Below, piece after piece: positions 18,948 through 27,867 of a stretch of DNA of 64,000 bases (position 1 is its first letter; each line of letters begins with the position of its first letter). A program made the translations under genes and the position numbers. The DNA comes from Nevskia soli DSM 19509. GTDB taxonomy: Bacteria > Pseudomonadota > Gammaproteobacteria > Nevskiales > Nevskiaceae. Under the pieces are notes generated by a model. The model saw only the letters and a list, made by a program, of their open reading frames with translations, searched no databases and was not told the origin of the DNA. The stretch is from contig NZ_JONR01000018.1 in NCBI RefSeq assembly GCF_000711955.1, positions 59,941 through 123,940 on the forward strand. Direction: 5' to 3'.

Positions 18948-20120
18948 ATGTTCAAGGTCAAGACGCTCAACAACATCTCCGTGTACGGCCTGGAGCGGCT
19001 GCCGCGCGACCGTTACGAGGTGGCCTCGGACATCCAGAACCCGGATGCGCTGATGGTGCGTTCGGCCGACCTGCACAAGGCCGAGATCCCGGCTTCGGTG
19101 AAGGCCATCGGCCGCGCCGGCGCCGGCACCAACAACATTCCCGTCGCCGCCATGTCGGCGCGCGGCGTGCCGGTGTTCAACGCCCCCGGCGCCAACGCCA
19201 ACGCGGTGAAGGAGCTGGTGCTGGCCTCGATGCTGCTGGCGGCGCGCAACATCGCCCCGGCGCTGGAGTTCGTGCGCGGGCTGGAAGGCAGCGAGGACGA
19301 GCTGCACAAGCTGGTCGAGGACGGCAAGAAGAACTATGTCGGCTTCGAACTGCCGGGCCGGTCGCTGGGCGTGATCGGCCTCGGCGCCATCGGCGTGAAG
19401 GTGGCCAATGCGGCGCTGGAACTGGGCATGGAGGTCTATGGCTACGATCCGGCGATGACCGTGCACAACGCCTGGCAGCTCAACTCCGGCGTGCGCCAGG
19501 CGCTGTCGGTGGACGATCTGGTGTCGAAGTCGCAGTTCATCTCGGTGCATGTGCCGCTGCTCGACGCCACCCGCAAGCTGATCAACGCCGAGCGCATCCG
19601 CCTGATGAAGAAGCCCGGCGTGGTGCTCAATTTCGCCCGCGCCGAGATCGTCGACGAGGACGCGGTGCTGGCCGCCCTGGCCGCGGGCACCATGCGTGCC
19701 TATGCCTGCGATTTCCCCAGCGGCAAGTTCAAGGGCAACCCGAAGGTCATCGCCACGCCGCACCTGGGCGCGTCCACCGGCGAGGCCGAGGACAACTGCG
19801 CCATCATGGTGGCCGACCAGCTGCGCGAGTTCCTGGAGTCCGGCAACGTGCGCAACTCGGTGAATTTCCCCGAGGCGGTGATGCCGCTGCCGGCGGGCAA
19901 GCAGCGCCTGTCCATCGTCAACGCCAACGTGCCCAACATGGTCGGCCAGATCACCACGGCGCTGGCGCAGCACCACATCAATATCGCCGACCTGCTCAAC
20001 AAGTCGCGCGGCGAGTTGGCCTATACCCTGGTCGACGTCGACCAGGCGATTCCGGCCGAGCTGGTCGCGGATATCGCGAAGATCAAGGGCGTGCTGGCGA
20101 CGCGCGTCATCGTTTCGTAG
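18948..20120 (+). CDS. serA: D-3-phosphoglycerate dehydrogenase
   Basis: A 390-residue NAD-dependent enzyme making 3-phosphohydroxypyruvate, the first step of serine synthesis and the substrate of SerC. N-terminal substrate domain with GRAGAGTNNIPV, NAD-binding LGVIGLGAIGVKVA, a catalytic region including NFARAEIVDEDA and TPHLGAST, and a C-terminal ACT domain (about 320–390, VPNMVGQITTALAQHHINIA) expected to sense serine. Shorter than the E. coli enzyme (410), as in the short ACT-containing class. ATG 18948 has AGGA nine bases upstream. A hairpin GAGGCC/GGCCTC precedes it at about 18909–18926. Confidence 0.97.
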   Translation: MFKVKTLNNISVYGLERLPRDRYEVASDIQNPDALMVRSADLHKAEIPASVKAIGRAGAGTNNIPVAAMSARGVPVFNAPGANANAVKELVLASMLLAARNIAPALEFVRGLEGSEDELHKLVEDGKKNYVGFELPGRSLGVIGLGAIGVKVANAALELGMEVYGYDPAMTVHNAWQLNSGVRQALSVDDLVSKSQFISVHVPLLDATRKLINAERIRLMKKPGVVLNFARAEIVDEDAVLAALAAGTMRAYACDFPSGKFKGNPKVIATPHLGASTGEAEDNCAIMVADQLREFLESGNVRNSVNFPEAVMPLPAGKQRLSIVNANVPNMVGQITTALAQHHINIADLLNKSRGELAYTLVDVDQAIPAELVADIAKIKGVLATRVIVS

Positions 20121-20129
20121 GAAAAGATC

Positions 20130-21227
20130 ATGTCCACAGGCAATGAAGAGCTGGGCAAGGCGCGTGAGAAGATCGACGCCATCGATGCCGAGCTGCAGAA
20201 GCTGATTTCGCAGCGGGCGCGGGTGGCGGAGGAAGTGCGGGAAATCAAGCTGCGCAACGGCGGCGCGGCCGGCGACCATTACCGCCCGGCGCGCGAGGCG
20301 GAAGTGCTGAAGCGCGCCATGGCGCGCAACGAGGGCCCGTTGCCGGACGAGATGATGGCGCGCCTGATGCGCGAGATCATGTCGGCCTGCCTGGCGCTGG
20401 AGGCGCCGCTGTCGGTGGCCTACCTCGGCCCCGAGGGCACTTATACCCAGGCCGCGGTGTACAAGCATTTCGGCCACCAGGTGGCGGCGCGCGCGGTGTC
20501 GGCCATCGACGAGATCTTCCGTGACGTGGAGTCCGGCATTGCCTCCTATGGCGTGGTGCCGATCGAGAATTCGACCGAGGGTGTGGTCAGCAGCACGCTC
20601 GACCTGCTGGCCAATACGCCGCTGTCGATCTGCGGCGAAGTGTGGTTGCCGGTGCACCACCAGTTGCTGAGCCGGCATGAGCGGATCGAGGATGTGCAGG
20701 TGGTGTATGCCCACCCGCAATCCTTCGCCCAGTGCCGCCGCTGGCTCGATACGCGCCTGCCGGGCGCGGCGCGTGAGCCGCTGGCCAGCAACGGCGCCGC
20801 CGCCAAGCGCGTGGCGGAGAGCGGGCAGGGCGCGGCCATCGCCAGCGCCGCCGCCGGCGAGTTGTATGGCTTGCGCGTGCTCGCCGCCAACGTCGAGGAC
20901 GATCCCAACAACACCACGCGCTTCCTGGTGATCGGCCGGCAGAATCCGGAAATCACCGGCGCCGACCGCACCTCGCTGGTCTGTTCGGCGCCGAGCGGCG
21001 GCGAAGCGGGCGCGCTGTTCCGCCTGCTCGAGCCCTTCGCCGGTGCCGGCATCAATCTCAGCAAGATCGAATCGCGTCCCAGCCGCCGCGGCGTGTGGGA
21101 CTACAACTTCTTCCTCGACCTCGAAGGCCATCGCGCCGAAGCGCATGTGGCGCAGGCGCTGGAGGAAGTGCGCAAGCGTTCGGCCTTCTTCAAAATACTC
21201 GGCTCCTACCCCCGGGCGGTGATGTGA
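20130..21227 (+). CDS. pheA: Bifunctional chorismate mutase / prephenate dehydratase (P-protein)
   Basis: A 365-residue fusion for phenylalanine synthesis. Residues 1–95 are the helical AroQ mutase (REKIDAIDAELQKLISQRAR). Residues 98–280 are prephenate dehydratase (VAYLGPEGTYTQAAVYKHFG, PIENSTEGVVSSTLDLL, and the NNTTRFLVIG loop). Residues 285–360 are the ACT regulatory domain with the ESRPSRRGVWDYNFF phenylalanine-binding motif, so feedback inhibition is expected. Nine bases after serA; its TGA overlaps the ATG of hisC. Confidence 0.98.
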   Translation: MSTGNEELGKAREKIDAIDAELQKLISQRARVAEEVREIKLRNGGAAGDHYRPAREAEVLKRAMARNEGPLPDEMMARLMREIMSACLALEAPLSVAYLGPEGTYTQAAVYKHFGHQVAARAVSAIDEIFRDVESGIASYGVVPIENSTEGVVSSTLDLLANTPLSICGEVWLPVHHQLLSRHERIEDVQVVYAHPQSFAQCRRWLDTRLPGAAREPLASNGAAAKRVAESGQGAAIASAAAGELYGLRVLAANVEDDPNNTTRFLVIGRQNPEITGADRTSLVCSAPSGGEAGALFRLLEPFAGAGINLSKIESRPSRRGVWDYNFFLDLEGHRAEAHVAQALEEVRKRSAFFKILGSYPRAVM

Positions 21228-22366
21228 TGAGTGGTAAGAAGGAAGTGCTGCCGTTTTTCGAGTTCGTCGCTCCCGGCGTGATGGAGCTGCACCCTTACGA
21301 GCCGGGCATGCCGGTGGAAGAACTGCAGCGCCGGCTCGGCGTCAGCAATGCCATCAAGCTGGCCTCCAACGAAAACCCGCTCGGCCCCAGCCCGAAGGTG
21401 AAGGCGGCCCTGGCCGCCGCCTCGGAAGGCAATCTGGCGCTGTACCCGGATGATGGCGGCTTCCGCCTCAAGGCCAGGCTGGCGGCGCTGCATGGGGTCG
21501 GCCCCGAGTCGATCACCCTGTGCAACGGCTCCAATACCCTGCTCGACCTGGTGGCGCGCGTGTTTCTCGGTCCGGGCCGTGCGGCGATGTACTCCAAGTA
21601 CGCCTTCGCCGTGTATCCCCTGGTGACGCTGGCGCAGAGCGCCGAGTCCATCGTGGTGCCGGCGTTGCCGGATGACAGCGCCATGCCTTACGGCGACGAT
21701 GTCGAAGCGATGGCGCGCATGCTGCGCCCGGACGTGGCGGTGATTTTCATCGCCAGCCCCAACAACCCGACCGGCACCTGGGTGGAGCCAGCCGCCTTCG
21801 AGCGCTTCATGGCCCAGGTGCCGGCACACACCGTGGTGGTGCTGGATGAGGCTTACCATCACTTCCAGGATCCGGCGACGCGCATCGACAGCGACGCGCT
21901 GATGCGCCGTTATCCCAACCTGATGATCACGCGCACCTTCTCCAAGGTGCATGGTATCGCCGCGCTGCGCATCGGCTACGGTGTGGCCCATCCGCAGCTG
22001 ACCGACCTGCTGCACCGCGTGCGCCAGCCGTTCAACAACGGTTCGCTGGCGCTGCTGGCCGCGGAACTGGCGCTTGAAGATACCGCGCATGTGGCCCGTT
22101 GCGTGGAACTCAACGCGCAGGAGCGCAAGCGCGTGACGGCGGCGCTGCAAGGCATGGGTCTGCGCGTGCTGCCGACGCAGGCCAATTTCGTCACGGTGGA
22201 TTTCGGCAAACCCTCGGCGCCGATCCACCAGGCCTTGCTGGAGCAGGGCGTGATCGTGCGGCCGATGGGGTCGTACCTGTTGCCGAACTTCCTGCGCGTC
22301 AGCATCGGCACCGAAGCCGAGAACGACCGCTTCCTCGCCGCGCTGAAGAAAGCCGTTCAGGCATGA
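21227..22366 (+). CDS. hisC: Histidinol-phosphate / aromatic aminotransferase
   Basis: A 379-residue class I/II PLP aminotransferase. KLASNENPLGPSPKV near the N-terminus, SPNNPTGTW, and the PLP lysine in TRTFSKVHGIAALRIGYG. The start ATG overlaps the pheA stop (ATGA). In pheA–hisC–tyrA operons of pseudomonads this paralogue (hisC2) often supplies aromatic aminotransferase activity; the position suggests the same here, but the substrate cannot be settled from sequence. Its stop codon lies inside the ATGAGAC that begins a repeat element. Confidence 0.95.
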   Translation: MSGKKEVLPFFEFVAPGVMELHPYEPGMPVEELQRRLGVSNAIKLASNENPLGPSPKVKAALAAASEGNLALYPDDGGFRLKARLAALHGVGPESITLCNGSNTLLDLVARVFLGPGRAAMYSKYAFAVYPLVTLAQSAESIVVPALPDDSAMPYGDDVEAMARMLRPDVAVIFIASPNNPTGTWVEPAAFERFMAQVPAHTVVVLDEAYHHFQDPATRIDSDALMRRYPNLMITRTFSKVHGIAALRIGYGVAHPQLTDLLHRVRQPFNNGSLALLAAELALEDTAHVARCVELNAQERKRVTAALQGMGLRVLPTQANFVTVDFGKPSAPIHQALLEQGVIVRPMGSYLLPNFLRVSIGTEAENDRFLAALKKAVQA

Positions 22367-22481
22367 GACGCCGCTCGTGGAATTTTGAAAGGCATGGCCT
22401 GTCCTCATGCCTGCGCCGACTCGCGACGCCAGGATCCCCACGCTACGCGCGGGGGCCCTCCACGCTGCTCGCGGCGGTTCG
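22363..22481 (+). repeat. Intergenic repeat family element, copy 1 (hisC–tyrA junction)
   Basis: A 119-bp element filling the hisC–tyrA gap. It starts ATGAGAC, which supplies the hisC stop, and ends one base before the tyrA ATG. The core 22412–22475 matches the elements at 57941–58006 and 58057–58122 (TGCGCCGACTCGCGACGC, GGATCCCCACGCT, GCTCGCG). No Shine-Dalgarno remains in front of tyrA. Confidence 0.8.
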
Positions 22482-23366
22482 ATGAGCACGCACGCGCCGA
22501 TCCGCCGTCTCGCCGTCGTCGGCCTCGGGCTGATCGGCGGCTCGCTGGCGCGCGCGCTGCGCGCGGCCGGCGCCGTCGGTTCCATTTCGGGTTTCGATAC
22601 CGACGCGGAGCAGGTGCGGCAGGCGCAAACCCTGGGCGTGATCGACATCGCCGCCGCCAGCGCCGAGCAGGCGGTGAAGGGCGCCGACGTGGTGCTGGTC
22701 GCGGTGCCGGTGCTGGCCACCGGCGCGGCCCTGCGCGCCTGCGCCCCGGCATTGACGCCGGAGATGATCCTCACCGATGTCGGCAGCACCAAGCAGTCGG
22801 TGCTGGCGGCGGCGCGGGAGGTGTTCGGCGAGGTGCCTCCGCGCTTCGTGCCGGGACATCCGATCGCTGGCACCGAGAAGAGCGGCGTAGCCCATTCGCT
22901 GGCCGACCTGTTCCGCGGTCATCGCGTGATCCTGACGCCGCACCAGCGGCAGGACGCCGCTGCACAGGAACAGGTGGCCTGGCTGTGGCAGGCCGCCGGC
23001 GCGCGCGTGGTGACCATGGAACCGCAGCGCCACGACCAGATCTTCGCCGCCACCTCGCATCTGCCGCACCTGCTGGCCTACAGCTTCGTCGACATGCTGG
23101 GGCGGCTGGAGGGTGCTGAAGCCGACCTGTTCCCCAATGCCGGCGGCGGCTTCCGCGATTTCACGCGCATCGCTTCCAGCAGCCCGCGCATGTGGCATGA
23201 CATCCTGCGCGCCAACGCGCAGCCGGTGGCGGAATTGCTGCGCCGGCAGATTGCCGAGCTGCAGGAACTGCACCAGTTGATCGAAGAGCAGCGCTGGGAT
23301 GCCCTGCTGGGGATTTTCGAGCGCGCCCGCGCCACCCGCGAGCGGCATCTGGCCAGGATCGAGTGA
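22482..23366 (+). CDS. tyrA: Prephenate/arogenate dehydrogenase
   Basis: A 294-residue NAD(P)-dependent enzyme of tyrosine synthesis. N-terminal dinucleotide fold LAVVGLGLIGGSLARALR, then TDVGSTKQSV, PGHPIAGTEKSG with the catalytic His, and TSHLPHLLAYSF. Monofunctional, without a mutase domain, consistent with the mutase on PheA. Start ATG 22482; the in-frame extension upstream is translated repeat and was rejected. No ACT domain. Confidence 0.95.
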   Translation: MSTHAPIRRLAVVGLGLIGGSLARALRAAGAVGSISGFDTDAEQVRQAQTLGVIDIAAASAEQAVKGADVVLVAVPVLATGAALRACAPALTPEMILTDVGSTKQSVLAAAREVFGEVPPRFVPGHPIAGTEKSGVAHSLADLFRGHRVILTPHQRQDAAAQEQVAWLWQAAGARVVTMEPQRHDQIFAATSHLPHLLAYSFVDMLGRLEGAEADLFPNAGGGFRDFTRIASSSPRMWHDILRANAQPVAELLRRQIAELQELHQLIEEQRWDALLGIFERARATRERHLARIE

Positions 23367-23484
23367 TTCCTTTTCATCCATCGTCGGGTTGATGGCTGTT
23401 GTTATCCCTGTGCAGTGGAAATGGACTAAGCTGCCGCGCCCGCAAAAAGCCGCAACCCGATTTCCCGTTTCGACCGAACTGCCC

Positions 23485-24798
23485 ATGTCCGAAGTCACCT
23501 TCAATGTCCTCCCCGGCGGCGCCTTTTCCGGCAGTGTGCGCGTGCCCGGCGACAAGTCGATCTCCCACCGCGCGGTGATGTTCGCTTCGCTGGCCGAGGG
23601 CCAGTCGGAAGTGCGCGGCTTCCTCACCGGCGAGGACTGCCTGTGCACCATGAAGGCCTTCCGCGCCATGGGCGTGCGCATCGACCAGCTGGCTGAGACG
23701 CACCTGCGCGTGCACGGCGTCGGTCTGCACGGCCTGCGCGAGCCGGCGCAGGCGCTGGATCTGGGCAACTCCGGTACCTCGATGCGGCTGATGAGCGGTC
23801 TGCTGGCGGCGCAGGCGTTTCCCACCACGCTGCTCGGCGACGAGTCGCTGTCGCGGCGGCCGATGCGGCGCATCGTCGATCCGTTGCGCCAGATGGGGGC
23901 GCAGATCGAGACCACGGCGCGCAATACCGCTCCGTTGCGCATCCAGCCGGTTGACGGCGGCCTCCATGCGATCACCTACAAATCCCCCGTGTCCAGCGCC
24001 CAGGTCAAGTCCGGCATCCTGCTGGCGGGGCTATACGCCAAGGGACGCACCGAGGTATTCGAACCGGAGCCTTCGCGCGACCACACCGAGCGGATGCTGC
24101 GCGCCTTCGGCGTGAAGGTGGAGGCGGAGCCGGGCAGGGCGGCGCTGCAGGGCGGGCAGACCCTGCGCGCCTGCGACGTCGAGGTGCCAGCCGACATTTC
24201 CTCGGCTACCTTCTTCATGCTCGGCGCGGCCATCGTGCCGGGCTCGGAGCTGCTGCTGACGGATGTCGGCATCAACCCGACCCGCACCGGTGTGATCGAA
24301 ATCCTGCGCCGCATGGGTGCGGACATCGAGTTGCTCAACCAGCGCCAGTTCGGCGGCGAGCCGGTTGCGGACCTGCGCGTGCGCGGGCGCCGCCTGCACG
24401 GCATCGACATCGGCGGCGAACTGGTGGCGCTGGCCATCGACGAGTTTCCCGCGGTGTTCGTCGCCGCGGCCTGCGCCAGCGGCGAGACCGTGGTCACCGG
24501 CGCCGAGGAGCTGCGGGTCAAGGAAACCGACCGTATCCAGGCCATGTGCGACGGCCTCCAGGCCCTGGGCATTTCGGCGCTGGCGCAGCCGGACGGCGCA
24601 CGCATCACCGGCGGCCGCATGCAGGGCGGCACGGTGGATTCCCGCGGCGATCACCGCATTGCCATGTCCTTCGCCATCGCCGGGCTGCGGGCGGAGCAGC
24701 CGATCCGCATCCTCGACTGCGCCAACGTCAACACCTCGTTCCCCGGCTTCGCCAACCTGGCCGCTTCGGCCGGGCTGCGCATCACGGTGCAGGGCTGA
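23485..24798 (+). CDS. aroA: 3-phosphoshikimate 1-carboxyvinyltransferase (EPSP synthase)
   Basis: A 437-residue shikimate pathway enzyme joining phosphoenolpyruvate to shikimate 3-phosphate. Motifs: VPGDKSISHRAVMFASLA, LGNSGTSMRLMSGLLA, EPEPSRDHTERML, and RVKETDRIQAM. ATG 23485 begins homology. The 118-bp tyrA–aroA gap has no strong promoter by eye. Only two bases separate the aroA stop from the cmk start. Confidence 0.97.
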   Translation: MSEVTFNVLPGGAFSGSVRVPGDKSISHRAVMFASLAEGQSEVRGFLTGEDCLCTMKAFRAMGVRIDQLAETHLRVHGVGLHGLREPAQALDLGNSGTSMRLMSGLLAAQAFPTTLLGDESLSRRPMRRIVDPLRQMGAQIETTARNTAPLRIQPVDGGLHAITYKSPVSSAQVKSGILLAGLYAKGRTEVFEPEPSRDHTERMLRAFGVKVEAEPGRAALQGGQTLRACDVEVPADISSATFFMLGAAIVPGSELLLTDVGINPTRTGVIEILRRMGADIELLNQRQFGGEPVADLRVRGRRLHGIDIGGELVALAIDEFPAVFVAAACASGETVVTGAEELRVKETDRIQAMCDGLQALGISALAQPDGARITGGRMQGGTVDSRGDHRIAMSFAIAGLRAEQPIRILDCANVNTSFPGFANLAASAGLRITVQG

Positions 24799-24800
24799 GC

Positions 24801-25487
24801 ATGGGTGCCTTGCCGCCGGTCATCGCGGTCGACGGGCCCAGCGGCGTCGGCAAGGGCATGGTGACGCGCTGGCTGGCGCATGAACTGGGCTGGCACCGGC
24901 TCGACAGTGGCGCGCTCTACCGCATCCTGGCCCTGGCGGCGCAGCGGGCCGGAATCCCCCATGATCAGCCCGCAGCGGTGGCCGCATTGGCCCCGGGCCT
25001 TGATATCCGTTTCGTCGGCACCACTGAAGCGGACGAGGCGATTCTCGTTGATGGTGCGGACTGGACTGCCGACATCCGGGCCGAATCGACCGGCGGCCTG
25101 GCCTCGCATATCGCTTCGGCCGAGGCGGTGCGGGCGGCGTTGTTGCAGCGCCAGCGCGATTTCCGGCGGGCACCGGGCCTGGTGGCCGACGGGCGCGACA
25201 TGGGCACCGTGGTGTTCCCCGACGCGAGGCTGAAGATCTTCCTGGACGCCAGCGCCGAGGCCAGGGCGGAGCGCCGCTGGCGTCAGTTGAGCCAGGCTGG
25301 TGTAAATGCTAAACTGTTAGACCTGTGTGATGAAGTGCGCGCCCGAGACGAACGCGACCGCAAACGAGCCATAGCGCCGCTTGCCCCTGCCGCCGACGCC
25401 ATAGTCGTGGATTCCACGCAGATGAAACCGGACGAAGTTCTGGCGGAAGTCGGGCGTTTGCTGCGTAATCGCGGCATTTCTCCCTGA
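24801..25487 (+). CDS. cmk: Cytidylate kinase
   Basis: A 228-residue P-loop kinase phosphorylating CMP and dCMP. IAVDGPSGVGKGMVTRWLA is the Walker A region; LDSGALYR, VADGRDMGTVVFPDA and the Arg-rich EARAERRWRQL lid follow. Standard position between aroA and rpsA. A predicted promoter for rpsA lies inside its 3' third. Confidence 0.97.
   Translation: MGALPPVIAVDGPSGVGKGMVTRWLAHELGWHRLDSGALYRILALAAQRAGIPHDQPAAVAALAPGLDIRFVGTTEADEAILVDGADWTADIRAESTGGLASHIASAEAVRAALLQRQRDFRRAPGLVADGRDMGTVVFPDARLKIFLDASAEARAERRWRQLSQAGVNAKLLDLCDEVRARDERDRKRAIAPLAPAADAIVVDSTQMKPDEVLAEVGRLLRNRGISP
25287..25315 (+). promoter_or_regulatory. Internal promoter in cmk, likely for rpsA
   Basis: TTGAGC at 25287–25292, a 17-bp spacer and TAAACT at 25310–25315. 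A start near 25322 would give an rpsA leader of about 320 nucleotides. In E. coli, rpsA also has promoters in and before cmk and S1 represses its own translation through the leader; the same is inferred here. Confidence 0.45.
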
Positions 25488-25645
25488 TTTCGTGTCGTTC
25501 AGCACCGTTCGCGTATCTGGATCAGGAATTCGCAGGAAAGATTTGGCAGCAAAGGATTTGGGTTGCAAGGATGCCGCCCATTCGTAATCGGACCCCGGTG
25601 GCAGGACGCCGCCAGGAAGTTGTCAACCAACCAAGAGTGTTTTGA

Positions 25646-27325
25646 ATGATCGAGAGTTTTGCTGAACTGTTTGAACAAAGCCTGAAGGGCGGCCAGTCGA
25701 TGCAGCCCGGCACCATCGTCAGCGCGATCGTGCTGGAAGTGAAGCCGGACGTCGTGATCGTCGACGCAGGCCTCAAGTCCGAAGGCGTCATCCCCATCCA
25801 GGAATTCCAGATCGACGGCGCGGAAGCCACGGTAGCCGTCGGCGACCGCATCGAAGTCGCCCTGGAAACGGTTGAGGATGGTTTCGGCGAAACCCGTTTC
25901 AGCAAGGAAAAGGCCGAGCGCATCCGGACCTGGGACCGCCTCACCAAGGCGTTCGAGGGCAAGGAAACGGTCATCGGCACCATCACCGGCAAGGTCAAGG
26001 GCGGTTTCACCGTCGATATCGGCAACGTCCGCGCATTCCTGCCGGGCTCGCTGGTCGACGTCCGTCCGGTGCGCGACACCGCCTACCTGGAAGGCAAGCC
26101 GCTCGAGTTCAAGGTCATCAAGCTCGACCGCCTGCGCAATAACGTCGTCGTCTCCCGCCGCGAAGTGCTCGAAGCCGAGTACAGCGCCGAGCGCGACATG
26201 CTGCTGGAAAAGCTGCAGGAAGGCGCGATCCTCCGCGGCGTGGTCAAGAACCTCGTCGAATACGGCGCGTTCGTGGACCTCGGCGGCATCGACGGCCTGC
26301 TGCACATTACCGACATGACCTGGAAGCGCATCAAGGATCCGGCGGAAGTCGTCACCGTCGGCACCGAAATCGAAGTCAAGGTCCTGAAGTACGACCGCGA
26401 GCGTCGCCGCGTGTCGCTGGGCCTGAAGCAACTGGGCGCCGACCCCTGGGTCGATATCGCCCGCCGCTATCCGGAAAAGACCCGCCTGTTCGGCAAGATC
26501 ACCAACATCACCGACTACGGCGCGTTCGTCGAGATCGAGCCGGGTGTCGAGGGTCTGGTGCACGTTTCCGAAATGGACTGGACCAACAAGAACGTCAACC
26601 CGGGCAAGGTTGTGCACCTGGGCGACGAAGTCGAAGTCATGATCCTGGACATCGACGAAGAGCGCCGCCGCATTTCGCTGGGCATGAAGCAGTGCCAGCC
26701 GAATCCGTGGGAAGAGTTCGCGCAGAACTTCCAGAAGGGCGACCGCGTCCATGGCGCCATCAAGTCGATCACCGACTTCGGTATCTTCATCGGCCTGGAC
26801 GGCGGCATCGACGGTCTGGTGCACCTGTCCGACCTGGACTGGAACGAAGCCGGCGAGCAGGCCGTGCGCCGCTACAGCAAGGGCCAGGAAGTCGAAGCCG
26901 TGGTTCTGGCCATCGACGGTTCGCGCGAGCGCATCTCCCTGGGCGTGAAGCAGATGCAGCAGGATCCGCTCACCATGTTCCTGGCCGACAACCAGAAAGG
27001 TTCGATGGTCAAGGGCATCGTCAAGGCGGTTGATGCCAAGGGCGCCAACATCGAGCTGGCTGGCGGCGTCGAGGCCTACATCAAGGCCGGCGACCTGTCC
27101 CGCGACCGCGTCGAGGATGCCACCACGGTTCTGAAGGAAGGCGACACGCTGGAAGCGCGCTTCATCGGCGTGGACCGCAAGAACCGCATCGTCACCCTGT
27201 CCGTCAAGGCCAAAGAAATCCAGGAAGAGGAAGAGACCGTGGCTGAGTACAGCCGCAACGCCTCGACCGGCAAGACCAGCCTGGGCGACCTGCTGAAGGA
27301 ACAGATCGGCGGCAACGATCGTTGA
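25646..27325 (+). CDS. rpsA: 30S ribosomal protein S1
   Basis: A 559-residue protein with six S1 repeats (for example GGFTVDIGNVRAFLPGS, YGAFVDLGGIDGLLH, YGAFVEIEPGVEGLVH, FGIFIGLDGGIDGLVH). S1 binds mRNA and docks structured or weak leaders on the 30S subunit. The 158-base gap after cmk lacks a good Shine-Dalgarno, as is normal for rpsA. A terminator follows at 27351. Confidence 0.99.
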   Translation: MIESFAELFEQSLKGGQSMQPGTIVSAIVLEVKPDVVIVDAGLKSEGVIPIQEFQIDGAEATVAVGDRIEVALETVEDGFGETRFSKEKAERIRTWDRLTKAFEGKETVIGTITGKVKGGFTVDIGNVRAFLPGSLVDVRPVRDTAYLEGKPLEFKVIKLDRLRNNVVVSRREVLEAEYSAERDMLLEKLQEGAILRGVVKNLVEYGAFVDLGGIDGLLHITDMTWKRIKDPAEVVTVGTEIEVKVLKYDRERRRVSLGLKQLGADPWVDIARRYPEKTRLFGKITNITDYGAFVEIEPGVEGLVHVSEMDWTNKNVNPGKVVHLGDEVEVMILDIDEERRRISLGMKQCQPNPWEEFAQNFQKGDRVHGAIKSITDFGIFIGLDGGIDGLVHLSDLDWNEAGEQAVRRYSKGQEVEAVVLAIDGSRERISLGVKQMQQDPLTMFLADNQKGSMVKGIVKAVDAKGANIELAGGVEAYIKAGDLSRDRVEDATTVLKEGDTLEARFIGVDRKNRIVTLSVKAKEIQEEEETVAEYSRNASTGKTSLGDLLKEQIGGNDR

Positions 27326-27350
27326 TCTTCAAGCGGTAAGTAGTTGAATG

Positions 27351-27383
27351 AAAAGGGTCATGGAAACATGGCCCTTTTCTTTT
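27351..27383 (+). terminator. Intrinsic terminator after rpsA
   Basis: AAAAGGGTCATG, loop GAAA, CATGGCCCTTTT forms a 12-pair stem (one T·G wobble), followed by CTTTT. It starts 25 bases after the rpsA stop. Confidence 0.85.
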
Positions 27384-27469
27384 GGGTGCTTGCCGAGCGC
27401 ATCGGCTCCCGATCTGTGACGGAGGTCCGCTTCCGGGCGAAAAAAGCCTGCGTCAAGGAAAACAAACAC

Positions 27470-27498
27470 TTGCAAGGCTTCGGTTTTTTCTTTATTGT
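27470..27498 (+). promoter_or_regulatory. Predicted promoter of ihfB–lapA–lapB
   Basis: TTGCAA at 27470–27475, 17-bp spacer, TATTGT at 27493–27498 in an AT-rich patch, 30 bases before the ihfB ATG. It lies between the rpsA terminator and ihfB, so the downstream genes have their own transcript. Confidence 0.5.
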
Positions 27499-27528
27499 AA
27501 AATCAATCGCTTAAGCCTTGCTGAGCCC

Positions 27529-27867
27529 ATGACCAAGTCTGAGCTGATCGAATCGCTCGCCCTCAAGCAAACCCATCTGATGCAGAAAGATGTGGAGCTT
27601 GCGGTCAAACTCGTCCTCGACCATGTCAGCAACGCGCTGGCGCGGCAGGAGCGTGTTGAAATCCGCGGCTTCGGCAGCTTTGCACTGCACAGCCGCCCGG
27701 CGCGCGTCGGCCGCAACCCCAAGACCGGCGAGGCGGTGCGCATCCCGGCCAAACATGTGCCGCACTTCAAGCCCGGCAAGGAAATGCGCGAACGCGTCAA
27801 CCTGACCCGCCAGGAGGAAGACGCCGCCGCGGCTGCCAAAGCCGCTGCCGCGGCCGGCCAGGCGTAA
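27529..27867 (+). CDS. ihfB: Integration host factor subunit beta
   Basis: A 112-residue DNA-bending HU/IHF-family protein. MTKSELIESLA at the start, VEIRGFGSFALHSRPARVGRN across the dimer arm, and the DNA-intercalating proline loop region NPKTGEAV. The C-terminus carries an Ala-rich tail (AAAAAKAAAAAGQA-like) longer than in E. coli (94 residues). Homology starts at ATG 27529; upstream codons are leader. Overlaps lapA by one base (TAATG). Confidence 0.96.
   Translation: MTKSELIESLALKQTHLMQKDVELAVKLVLDHVSNALARQERVEIRGFGSFALHSRPARVGRNPKTGEAVRIPAKHVPHFKPGKEMRERVNLTRQEEDAAAAAKAAAAAGQA

Noticed and set aside
18678..21146. Long open frame antisense to serA and pheA
   Set aside because: Composition is typical of an antisense shadow; both sense genes are full length and conserved.
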